A stretch of DNA of 5,561 bases from an uncultured Pseudomonas sp. (GCA_937863915.1 CALMID010000169.1:1-5561), one strand, 5' to 3'. Positions 1 to 5,561 are shown, counted from the stretch's first letter. Notes: generated by a model from the letters alone, not told the origin. Numbers and translations: made by a program.

Positions 1-1155
1 CAGGAGGATGGCGAACTCGTCGCCGCTCTGCCGGCACAGGGTGTCGTTGCTGCGCAGCAGCGCGTGCAGGCGGGCGGCGATGGAACGCAGCAGTTCGTCG
101 CCATAGGAGTGGCCGAGCGAATCGTTGATGGTCTTGAAGCCATCGACGTCCATGATCAGCATCGCCACGGCTTTGCCGCTGCGCTGGCTGGCGGCCAGGG
201 CCTGTTCGGTGCGGTCGCGCAGCAGTTCCAGGTTGGGCAGGCCGGTGAGGGTGTCGTAGAAGGCCAGGGTTTCGGCCTTGGCTTCGGCGGCGTGACGCTC
301 GCTGATTTCGGCGGCCAGCCGGCGGTAGGGTTCCTCGACGCTGGAGACGAACACCACGCGGTAGATCAGCAGGTAGGCCAGCACTTTATAGAGGTGGCCG
401 ATCAGGCTGTAGATGTCGTGCACGTTGCGGTAGGCGGTGAAGCACAGTTCCGAGAGGATCGAGATGCCGACAGCCAGCAGCAGGGTCTGGACGTCGAACG
501 GACGGCGATGATGGCGCAGGCTGAGGGCCAGCGCGGCGCAGATCAGCAGGCCGATGATCAGCCACTCGGTGGCGATCTTCACCGCCGTCAGGCGCTGGCC
601 TTCGATGAAGGTGCGCGGGAAAACCTGCGGGTGCCACAGGCGCAGGTAGACGATCAGCCCGACCAGGGCGAGAGCGCCGCCGAGCAGCAGAGGGCGACTG
701 CTGGCCTGGCGCAGCGGCTGCCAGTGGCGCAGGGACACGATCAGCAGGCTGAGCGCCGCGATCAGGCGCGCGGCCAGCCAGAAGTCGATGGCCTTTTCCG
801 GGCTGGCCGGGGTGATGAAGTCCGGCATGCCGCGATAGGACAGCAGGTGTGCGCTGTCCAGCAGACCCACGGCCAGATAGCCGCAGGCCAGCACGGTGAG
901 GTTGCCGGCCTGTTCGGCGCGGTAGCTGTGCCAGGTGACGCTGAACACCAGGATGGCGACCACCACCGCCACCAGTTCCGTGGTGCTGTGCACCCAGGTG
1001 GGGAACCAGACCGCGCTCTGCTTCAGCGCGCTGCTTTCCGGCAGCAGCCAGATGGCCAGCAACAGCAGGGTCAGGCCGGCCAGCAGCAAACCGGCGCCGG
1101 TTGACAGCGGAGGCAGTGAGGGGGCAGAGGCTGCGGTGTGGGTCGGGTCGGGCAT
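1..1155 (-). CDS. MASE3-GGDEF membrane diguanylate cyclase (C-terminus beyond window)
   Basis: Predicted inner-membrane sensor that makes, or senses through, cyclic-di-GMP. The minus strand is open from ATG 1155 to the window edge (385 residues, no stop). Hydrophobic segments lie at about residues 21-39, 60-76, 86-107, 128-142, 156-174, 198-213, 223-238 and 256-270. Motifs typical of the MASE3 sensor are WVHSTTE (54-60), LLDSAHLLSYRGMP (98-111), FWLAAR (125-130), GHLYKVLAYLLIYR (253-266) and EEPYRRL (274-280). A charged linker leads to YDTLTGLPN (300-308), MDVDGF (335-340, metal-site Asp336), Asn344 and GD (352-353). The active-site signature is SGDEF (377-381), with Ser for the first Gly. 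RxxD (RSND, 368-371) sits five residues before it, so the product-inhibition I-site is intact. ATG 1155 is the first in-frame start after an in-frame TAA at 1186-1188, with GGAAA just upstream. About 80 GGDEF residues are missing; a following EAL domain is possible. Family call is strong; catalytic activity is uncertain. Confidence 0.9.
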   Translation of the reverse strand, partial: MPDPTHTAASAPSLPPLSTGAGLLLAGLTLLLLAIWLLPESSALKQSAVWFPTWVHSTTELVAVVVAILVFSVTWHSYRAEQAGNLTVLACGYLAVGLLDSAHLLSYRGMPDFITPASPEKAIDFWLAARLIAALSLLIVSLRHWQPLRQASSRPLLLGGALALVGLIVYLRLWHPQVFPRTFIEGQRLTAVKIATEWLIIGLLICAALALSLRHHRRPFDVQTLLLAVGISILSELCFTAYRNVHDIYSLIGHLYKVLAYLLIYRVVFVSSVEEPYRRLAAEISERHAAEAKAETLAFYDTLTGLPNLELLRDRTEQALAASQRSGKAVAMLIMDVDGFKTINDSLGHSYGDELLRSIAARLHALLRSNDTLCRQSGDEFAILL

Positions 1156-1207
1156 GCGCTTTCCATGACGAGCAGTGAAATTGCGTTACAGCATAAGGCA
1201 ACGCTTT

Positions 1208-1237
1208 GTTATGCGGTTGAGCCTAGCAGTCTGTCGA
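1208..1237 (-). promoter_or_regulatory. Candidate sigma70 promoter for the MASE3-GGDEF gene
   Basis: Read on the minus strand, TCGACA (1237-1232) matches five of six positions of the TTGACA -35 box. After 18 bp comes CATAAC (1213-1208), matching four of six positions of the TATAAT -10 box. This would place the transcript start near 1200 and give a leader of about 45 nt before ATG 1155. The call rests on consensus matching only. Confidence 0.4.
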
Positions 1238-1273
1238 AAAAAACACCTGCCTGACTGGCATTTTGCTGGCCAC

Positions 1274-1291
1274 ATCATGCGTCCGCATGAT
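1274..1291. repeat. Perfect 8-2-8 inverted repeat, possible operator
   Basis: ATCATGCG and CGCATGAT are separated by TC and form a perfect palindrome of 18 bp. It lies 192 bp upstream of the acyl-CoA dehydrogenase ribosome binding site region and about 40 bp upstream of the candidate leftward -35 box. The size and symmetry suit a dimeric repressor such as a TetR or GntR family protein. It is not followed closely by a T-run, so it does not look like a terminator. Its core CATGCG...CGCATG recurs in the hairpin at 2643-2663. Confidence 0.45.
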
Positions 1292-1335
1292 CTGCCGGTG
1301 CTTGGTCTTTTTAACAGGTTCTTCGCGCAATGGCG

Positions 1336-1348
1336 GTCAATGGTTGAC
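1336..1348. repeat. Short inverted repeat GTCAA-TGG-TTGAC, possible operator
   Basis: A perfect five-base dyad with a 3-bp centre, ending about 130 bp before the acyl-CoA dehydrogenase start. A third GTCAA copy follows at about 1372-1376. A dyad this short can arise by chance; its position in the divergent promoter region is the only further support. Confidence 0.25.
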
Positions 1349-1415
1349 GTTGCCTGGGGCTGAACGAAAGCGTCAATCGCCCTGAGCGCATGGGTCATTG
1401 AGGGGCGGGGAGGGC

Positions 1416-1432
1416 GGCGCCTACTCTGCGCC
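1416..1432 (+). other. Small GC hairpin in the likely leader of the acyl-CoA operon
   Basis: GGCGC and GCGCC flank a 7-nt loop (CTACTCT). It lies 40-67 bp ahead of the ribosome binding site. It might fold in the operon leader mRNA if transcription starts upstream, but five base pairs is weak evidence. Confidence 0.2.
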
Positions 1433-1471
1433 ACGACCTCGGGGCTTTGGCCCGGACCTTCTCACCTGCAC

Positions 1472-1489
1472 GGAGATGCAGCATGCAGC
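1472..1489 (+). promoter_or_regulatory. Ribosome binding site and start of the dehydrogenase, within a tandem ATGCAGC repeat
   Basis: GGAG at 1472-1475 is followed by two tandem copies of ATGCAGC (1476-1482 and 1483-1489), each containing an ATG. Only the second ATG (1483) is in the dehydrogenase frame and has a usable 7-nt spacing. The first abuts the GGAG directly and is in another frame. This decides the start against an in-frame TTG at 1447, which would add 12 residues with no family resemblance. Confidence 0.7.
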
Positions 1490-2622
1490 GCAATCATTTC
1501 GAAACCGAACACAACATGTTCCGCGAGTCCTTCCGCGCCTTCCTGCACAAGGAAGTGGTGCCGCATCAGGAGGCCTGGGAAGAGGCCGGCATGGTCAGCC
1601 GCGAGGTCTGGCTCAAGGCTGGCGAGCAGGGCTTCCTGCTGCCCTGGGCCGAGGAGGAATACGGCGGTCTGGGCCTGAAGGATTTTCGCTACGAGCAGAT
1701 CATGTGCGAGGAACTGGCGCGCATCAACGAAGCCGGTTTCATGATTCCGCTGCACTCGGCCCTGTGCGGCCCCTATATCGCCGAGTACGGCAATGCCGAG
1801 CAGAAGGCCCGCCTGATGCCGGGCATCATCCGTGGCGAGATCATCCTTGCCGTGGCCATGACCGAGCCAGGCGCAGGCTCCGATCTGGCCGGCATGCGCA
1901 CCACGGCGGTGGACAAGGGCGACCACTGGGAGCTGAACGGCTCCAAGGTGTTCATCTCCAATGGTTACCTGGCCGACGTGGTGATAGTCGCGGCCAAGAC
2001 CGATCCGTCCAACAAGCACGCCATGGGTCTGTTTCTGGTTGAGCGCGGCATGGAAGGCTTCGAGCGCGGCAAGAAGCTGAAGAAGCTGGGCATGCACAGC
2101 CAGGACACCGCCGAGCTGTTCTTCAACAATGTGAAGGTGCCCAAGGCCAACCTGCTGGGCGATGCCAAGGGCGGTTTCTTCTACCTGATGAACATGCTGG
2201 CCCAGGAGCGCCTGACCAACGCCTGCGGCGCGGTCGCCGGCGCCGAGGCGGCCCTGCAGACCACCATCGATTACGTGAAGGAGCGCCAGGCGTTCGGTCG
2301 TCCGGTGTCGCACTTCCAGAACACCCGCTTCAAGCTGGCCGAAATGCGTACCCAGGTGGACGTTGCTCAGGTGTTCACCGACCGCTGCGTGATGGACCAC
2401 AACCAGAAGAAGCTCACCCCCGAGGTGGCCGCCGAGGCCAAGCTGTTCACCACCGAGCTGCTGTGCAAGGTGGTCGACGAAGGCGTGCAGCTGCACGGCG
2501 GCTGGGGCTACATGTGGGAATACCCGATCTGCAAGATGTACGCGAACGCGCGCATCCAGCGCATCTTCGCCGGCACCTCGGAGATCATGAAGGAGATCAT
2601 CAGTCGCGGGATGAAGCTCTGA
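1483..2622 (+). CDS. Acyl-CoA dehydrogenase, long-chain (LCAD)-like
   Basis: FAD-dependent flavoenzyme that introduces the trans-2 double bond into an acyl-CoA, the first step of beta-oxidation, passing electrons to electron-transfer flavoprotein in the cytoplasm. The 379 residues match the full length of the family: an N-terminal helical domain (about 1-115), a middle beta domain (116-220) and a C-terminal helical domain (227-379). Family signatures are AMTEPGAGSD (125-134, flavin/substrate contact) and the C-terminal block QLHGGWGYMWEYP (336-348) running to IFAGTSEIM (361-369). Ala363 occupies the place where short- and medium-chain enzymes carry the catalytic Glu. Instead Glu242 in AQERL (240-244) matches the catalytic base of LCAD and isovaleryl-CoA dehydrogenase. 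From memory, mammalian LCAD shares long stretches such as GSKVFISNG, DTAELFF and HGGWGYMWEYP. Mammalian LCAD also accepts 2-methyl-branched acyl-CoAs, which fits the racemase two genes downstream. First gene of the probable operon; the exact substrate is not readable from sequence. Confidence 0.93.
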   Translation: MQRNHFETEHNMFRESFRAFLHKEVVPHQEAWEEAGMVSREVWLKAGEQGFLLPWAEEEYGGLGLKDFRYEQIMCEELARINEAGFMIPLHSALCGPYIAEYGNAEQKARLMPGIIRGEIILAVAMTEPGAGSDLAGMRTTAVDKGDHWELNGSKVFISNGYLADVVIVAAKTDPSNKHAMGLFLVERGMEGFERGKKLKKLGMHSQDTAELFFNNVKVPKANLLGDAKGGFFYLMNMLAQERLTNACGAVAGAEAALQTTIDYVKERQAFGRPVSHFQNTRFKLAEMRTQVDVAQVFTDRCVMDHNQKKLTPEVAAEAKLFTTELLCKVVDEGVQLHGGWGYMWEYPICKMYANARIQRIFAGTSEIMKEIISRGMKL

Positions 2623-2642
2623 GCCGGTAAGCTCCGGTTGGC

Positions 2643-2663
2643 CGCCATGCGTTACGCATGGCG
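2643..2663 (+). repeat. Perfect 10-bp hairpin between dehydrogenase and synthetase genes
   Basis: CGCCATGCGT, one central T, and ACGCATGGCG form a perfect palindrome starting 21 bp after the dehydrogenase stop and ending 47 bp before the synthetase ATG. GGC before it and GCC after it can extend the stem past a one-base bulge. The 3' side (CGCCCGGATC) has no T-run, so a standard intrinsic terminator is unlikely. It may be an mRNA-stabilising or processing hairpin, a REP-like element, or an operator sharing the CATGCG...CGCATG core with 1274-1291. Confidence 0.6.
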
Positions 2664-2710
2664 CGCCCGGATCGAATACCACCAGGCCCAATAACAACAA
2701 GAGCGCCGCG

Positions 2711-4348
2711 ATGACCGATCAACTGCCTTTGCAACGTTTCAATCACTGGCTGCAGCAACAACCCGATGCCGTCTGGCTGCGCCAGCCGGTGGCGGGTGTG
2801 TGGCACGACTTTACCTGGCGTCAGGTCGACGACCAGGCCCGCCGCCTGGCCAGTGCTTTGCTGGCGCTGGGCTGCGCGCCGGGAGACCGAGTGGCGCTGC
2901 TGGCGAAGAACTGCGCCGAATGGTTCATCAGTGATCTGGCCATCCAGCTTGCCGGCCTGATCAGCGTGCCGCTCTATCCGCTGCAGGCGCCCGAGCAGAT
3001 CGCCTATGTGCTGGAGCATGCCGACTGCAAGGTGATCCTGGTCGGCAAGCTGGACGAGCCGGACAAGCTCGCGACCGGGATCGCCCCGCACATCACGCGC
3101 ATCGCCATGCCCTATCCGACCATGCCCACGGCGCACGACTGGCACAGCCTGCTGGCCCGGCACGAACCGCTGGCCGGCACCCGCGAACAGCAGGCCGACG
3201 AGCTGCTGTCGATTCTCTACACCTCCGGCACCACCGGCGCGCCCAAGGGCGTGATGCTTTCGGCCGGCGCCATGGCCCGTTCGGGCGCCTGGGCCACCAG
3301 CGAGCTGGGCATCGGGCCGCGTGATCAGTTCTTCTCCTACCTGCCGCTGTCGCATGCCGCCGAGCGTTTTCTGGTGCAGTTCAACAGCCTGTACAGCGGC
3401 GCGCCGGTGGCCTTCGTCGAGTCGCTGGAGACCTTCGCCAGCGACCTGCGGCACGTCCGCCCAACGGTGTTTTTCTCGGTGCCGCGCTTGTGGACGCGCT
3501 TCCAGCAGGGCGTGCTGGAGAAGATGCCGCAGGCCAGGCTGGATCGCCTGCTGCGCATTCCGCTGCTCGGCCGGCTGGTGGCGCGCAAGATTCGTCAGGG
3601 CCTTGGGCTGGACCGTGCTCGCATTCTGGTATCCGGCGCGGCGGCCATCTCCACCGGACTGCTGGAGTGGTACCGGCGCATCGGCCTGACCCTCTGCGAG
3701 GGCTACGGCATGACCGAGCACTTCGCCTATGGCTGCTTCAACCGGCCGGGGCAGGTGCGCCTGGGCAGCGTCGGTCGGCCGATGCCGAACCTTGAGGTGC
3801 GCATTGCCGAGGACGGCGAGATTCTGCTGCGCAGCCAGACCCTGATGCAGGGCTATTACCGCGACCCGGAGAAGACCGCCGAGACGCTGCGCGATGGCTG
3901 GCTGCACACCGGTGACAAGGGCGCGCTGGATGGCGACGGTTACCTGCGCATCACCGGGCGGGTCAAGGACATCTTCAAGACCAGCAAGGGCAAGTACGTG
4001 GCGCCGGCGCCCATCGAGGGTGAGATCGCCAAGTGCCAGTGGGTCGAGCAGGTCTGCCTGATGGGCAGCAACCTCGACCAGCCGCTGGCGCTGATCGAGC
4101 TGTCCCCGGCGGCGCGCCAGCAACCCCGGGAACAGGTGGCTGCGGATCTGCAGACGCACCTGGCCGTGCTCAACAGCCGCCTGGAGCCGCACGAGCGGAT
4201 CAGCCATTTCGTGCTGGTGCGCGAGCCATGGACGGTGGACAACGGCTGCATGACGCCGACCATGAAGATTCGCCGCAATGTGCTGGAGGCGCGCTACGCC
4301 GAGCTGGTCGAACGGTTGCCGGCGCACCAGCCGCTGCTGTGGGAGTGA
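2711..4348 (+). CDS. Long-chain acyl-CoA synthetase (AMP-forming, FAA1/FadD15 type)
   Basis: Activates a carboxylic acid with ATP to an acyl-adenylate and then to the acyl-CoA thioester. The 545 residues cover a whole adenylate-forming enzyme. Motifs in order are the P-loop LYTSGTTGAPKG (169-180), YLPLSHAAER (210-219), SVPRLW (256-261), GYGMTE (331-336), WLHTGD (397-402) and the hinge block GRVKDIFKTSKGKYVAP (417-433). C-terminal TPTMKIRR (515-522) contains Lys519, the probable catalytic lysine of adenylation. The YLPLSHAAER and KTSKGKYVAP blocks are typical of the long-chain synthetase branch (COG1022) rather than of acetyl- or aryl-CoA ligases. No signal peptide or clear membrane helix is seen, so it should be cytoplasmic or peripherally membrane-bound. 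ATG 2711 has only a weak AGAG about 7 nt upstream, so translation may depend partly on its neighbours. It likely supplies acyl-CoA to the flanking dehydrogenase and racemase. Chain length and branching preference cannot be read. Confidence 0.92.
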   Translation: MTDQLPLQRFNHWLQQQPDAVWLRQPVAGVWHDFTWRQVDDQARRLASALLALGCAPGDRVALLAKNCAEWFISDLAIQLAGLISVPLYPLQAPEQIAYVLEHADCKVILVGKLDEPDKLATGIAPHITRIAMPYPTMPTAHDWHSLLARHEPLAGTREQQADELLSILYTSGTTGAPKGVMLSAGAMARSGAWATSELGIGPRDQFFSYLPLSHAAERFLVQFNSLYSGAPVAFVESLETFASDLRHVRPTVFFSVPRLWTRFQQGVLEKMPQARLDRLLRIPLLGRLVARKIRQGLGLDRARILVSGAAAISTGLLEWYRRIGLTLCEGYGMTEHFAYGCFNRPGQVRLGSVGRPMPNLEVRIAEDGEILLRSQTLMQGYYRDPEKTAETLRDGWLHTGDKGALDGDGYLRITGRVKDIFKTSKGKYVAPAPIEGEIAKCQWVEQVCLMGSNLDQPLALIELSPAARQQPREQVAADLQTHLAVLNSRLEPHERISHFVLVREPWTVDNGCMTPTMKIRRNVLEARYAELVERLPAHQPLLWE

Positions 4349-4372
4349 TGCTTGTGGGAATGATGCTGATGC

Positions 4373-4395
4373 CGGCGCGGGCCTGCTCCGCGCCG
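4373..4395 (+). repeat. GC-rich 8-bp hairpin between synthetase and racemase genes
   Basis: CGGCGCGG and CCGCGCCG flank a 7-nt loop (GCCTGCT), with a possible G-T pair extending the stem inward. It starts 25 bp after the synthetase stop and ends 17 bp before the AGGAG of the next gene. No T-run follows, so it does not look like an intrinsic terminator. A GTGGGA followed by a GCGGGCCTGCTCCGCG-like stem is reminiscent of Pseudomonas REP elements, possibly decayed; this is recalled, not searched. Confidence 0.5.
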
Positions 4396-4412
4396 CACGT
4401 TGAACTGTATTG

Positions 4413-4417
4413 AGGAG
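4413..4417 (+). promoter_or_regulatory. Strong ribosome binding site of the racemase gene
   Basis: AGGAG ends 5 nt before ATG 4423. It fixes the start over several upstream ATG/GTG codons at 4347-4370, which have no such site. Confidence 0.75.
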
Positions 4418-4422
4418 CCGCT

Positions 4423-5561
4423 ATGTCCGGTCCGTTGTCTTCGCTGAAAGTGCTGGATTTCTCCACCCTGCTGCCGGGGCCGTTTGCCTCGCTGCTGCTG
4501 GCCGACATGGGCGCCGAGGTACTGCGCGTCGAGTCGCCGTCGCGCATGGACCTGGTGCGCGTGCTGCCGCCCCACGATCAGGGCGTGTCGGCCAGCCATG
4601 CCTACCTCAACCGCAATAAGCGCGGCATCGCCCTGGACCTGAAAAAGCCCGAGGCGGTGGAACTGGTCAAGCAGCTGGTGCAGGACTACGACATCGTGCT
4701 GGAGCAGTTCCGCCCCGGCGTGATGGACAAGCTCGGCGTGGGCTATGAGGCGCTCAAGGCGATCAACCCGAAGCTGATCTATGTGTCGATCACCGGCTAC
4801 GGCCAGACCGGCCCCTACAAGGACCGCGCCGGGCACGACATCAACTACCTGGCCCTGGCAGGACTGGCCAGCTACACCGGCCGGCGCGACACCGGGCCGC
4901 TGCCGCTGGGCATTCAGGCTGCCGATATCGCCGGTGGTTCGCTGCACGGGGTGATCGGCCTGCTGGCGGCCGTGGTGCAGCGCCAGGTGACGGGGCAGGG
5001 GCAGCAGGTCGATATCAGCATGACCGACTGTGCCTTCAGCCTGCATGCCATGTCCGGCGCCGGTTATCTCGCCTGCGGCGTGGAGCCTGCGATGGAGAAC
5101 CAGGCGCTCAATGGTGGCAGCTTCTACGACTACTACCGCACCCGCGACGGTCGCTGGTTCTCGGTGGGCAGCCTGGAGCCGCAGTTCATGCAGCAGTTCT
5201 GCGCCGCCATCGGTCGCCCGGAGCTGGCCGCCCGCGGGCTGTCGATGAAGCCCGAGGACCAGCAGGCGCTCAAGCGTGAGATCCAGATGGAATTCGAGAT
5301 GCGCGATTTCGCCGACTGGCGTGAGGTCTTCGCCGCGCTGGATGCCTGCGTCGAGCCGATGCTGAACCTGGCCGAGGCGGTCGAGCATCCGCAGCTCCAG
5401 GCACGGGAGCTGGTCACCGAGGTGCCGCGCGAGGGCGCCGCGCCGCAGCGGCAGATCGCCTGCCCGATCAAATTCTCCGGGGGGCTCGATGCGCCACGGC
5501 ACATCGGCGTGAAGGTCGGCGCGCACACCGATCAGGTGCTGGCCGAGCTGGGCTATTCGGC
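4423..5561 (+). CDS. Alpha-methylacyl-CoA racemase-like CaiB/BaiF protein (C-terminus beyond window)
   Basis: Predicted to interconvert (2R)- and (2S)-2-methylacyl-CoA by moving the alpha proton, so that S-specific acyl-CoA dehydrogenases can act. The frame is open for 379 residues to the window edge. Compared with AMACR (about 360-382 residues), only roughly 10-20 residues should be missing. The N-terminus LKVLDFSTLLPGPFASLLLADMGAEVLRVE (residues 6-35 region) is the common CaiB/BaiF start. RNKRGIALDLK, QFRPGVMDKLG and SITGYGQTGPY follow. His138 (GHDINYLALAG, 137-147), Asp168 (ADIAGG) and Glu252 (GSLEPQF, 249-255) correspond to the racemase residues His126, Asp156 and Glu241 of the Mycobacterium tuberculosis enzyme, with spacings of 30 and 84 versus 30 and 85. 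The His/Asp/Glu set and the segments FYDYYRTRDG and ALDACVEPML favour a racemase over a CoA-transferase such as CaiB or Frc, which uses an Asp nucleophile. It follows the synthetase by 74 bp on the same strand, probably in one operon. Substrate is inferred only. Confidence 0.88.
   Translation, partial: MSGPLSSLKVLDFSTLLPGPFASLLLADMGAEVLRVESPSRMDLVRVLPPHDQGVSASHAYLNRNKRGIALDLKKPEAVELVKQLVQDYDIVLEQFRPGVMDKLGVGYEALKAINPKLIYVSITGYGQTGPYKDRAGHDINYLALAGLASYTGRRDTGPLPLGIQAADIAGGSLHGVIGLLAAVVQRQVTGQGQQVDISMTDCAFSLHAMSGAGYLACGVEPAMENQALNGGSFYDYYRTRDGRWFSVGSLEPQFMQQFCAAIGRPELAARGLSMKPEDQQALKREIQMEFEMRDFADWREVFAALDACVEPMLNLAEAVEHPQLQARELVTEVPREGAAPQRQIACPIKFSGGLDAPRHIGVKVGAHTDQVLAELGYS

Larger units (their letters stand above)
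1156..1482. other. Divergent intergenic region between signalling gene and acyl-CoA operon
   Basis: These 327 bp separate two divergently transcribed genes and should carry both promoters. The stretch is more A/T-rich on its left side (about 1175-1320) than the flanking genes. It holds a candidate leftward promoter (1208-1237), a perfect 8-2-8 inverted repeat (1274-1291), a 5-3-5 inverted repeat (1336-1348) and a short GC hairpin (1416-1432). The best rightward promoter guess, TTGAGG at 1398-1403 and TACTCT at 1422-1427 with an 18-bp spacer, is too weak to list separately. Short open frames here have no ribosome binding site and no recognisable protein. Confidence 0.7.

Noticed and set aside
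64..1104. Plus-strand open frame of 346 residues over the left gene
   Set aside because: The minus strand carries an unmistakable MASE3-GGDEF protein in the same place; the plus frame is Gln/Gly/Ala-rich without domains.
1269..1282. TGGCCACATCATGC as a sigma54 -24/-12 promoter
   Set aside because: The distance between the TGGC and TGC elements is one base shorter than sigma54 promoters require, and the flanking bases match poorly.
1274..1314. Inverted repeat 1274-1291 followed later by CTTTTT as a rho-independent terminator
   Set aside because: The T-run starts about 17 nt after the stem, and both flanking genes read away from this region, so no transcript is expected to end here.
1175..1363. 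62-residue open frame in the divergent region as a small protein
   Set aside because: No ribosome binding site, overlap with the probable leftward promoter and operators, and no recognisable protein features.
1447..1482. In-frame TTG as an earlier start for the dehydrogenase
   Set aside because: The 12 extra residues do not resemble the family N-terminus and there is no ribosome binding site ahead of 1447, whereas ATG 1483 has GGAG at 7-nt spacing.
1507..1521. GAACA-CAACA-TGTTC dyad as an operator
   Set aside because: It lies inside the first codons of the dehydrogenase and a 5-bp dyad is easily explained by chance.
2600..4327. Long open frame of 575 residues on the minus strand, antisense to the synthetase
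   Set aside because: It is a by-product of high GC third positions. The plus-strand frame has every adenylate-forming enzyme motif, and the antisense protein is low-complexity Arg/His/Gln/Ala-rich with no domain.
4294..5526. Long open frame of 410 residues on the minus strand, antisense to the racemase
   Set aside because: The plus strand encodes a clear CaiB/BaiF protein with a strong ribosome binding site; the antisense product shows only GC-driven composition.

Overview
The window is GC-rich with a strong G/C third-position bias. Its gene content looks like a gammaproteobacterium of the Pseudomonas type. That placement is inferred from codon style and protein similarity recalled from memory, not from a database search. 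There are four genes, two of them cut by the window edges. No RNA gene, CRISPR array, insertion sequence or other mobile element was seen.

Left part (1-1155, minus strand): the N-terminal 385 residues of a membrane-bound cyclic-di-GMP signalling protein. It has an eight-helix MASE3-type sensor followed by the first part of a GGDEF domain, whose signature reads SGDEF with an intact RxxD inhibitory site. The rest of the GGDEF domain, and any EAL domain after it, lies outside the window.

Divergent intergenic region (1156-1482, 327 bp): a probable sigma70 promoter for the signalling gene, two inverted repeats that could be operators, and the ribosome binding site of the rightward gene. No convincing promoter for the rightward genes was found.

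Right part (1483-5561, plus strand): three co-directional genes that probably form an operon. They encode an acyl-CoA dehydrogenase resembling long-chain acyl-CoA dehydrogenase (LCAD), a long-chain acyl-CoA synthetase of the FAA1/FadD15 type, and a CaiB/BaiF-fold protein. The last carries the His/Asp/Glu residues of alpha-methylacyl-CoA racemase and is cut near its C-terminus. The gaps between them (88 and 74 bp) each hold a perfect hairpin without a U-tract.

Working together, the synthetase would activate a free acid to its CoA thioester. The racemase would convert a 2-methyl group from R to S, and the dehydrogenase would introduce the alpha,beta double bond. This is the entry logic for degrading alpha-methyl-branched acids such as isoprenoid (pristanate-like) or sterol side-chain acids. 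The individual enzyme families are well supported; the shared pathway and substrate are inference.
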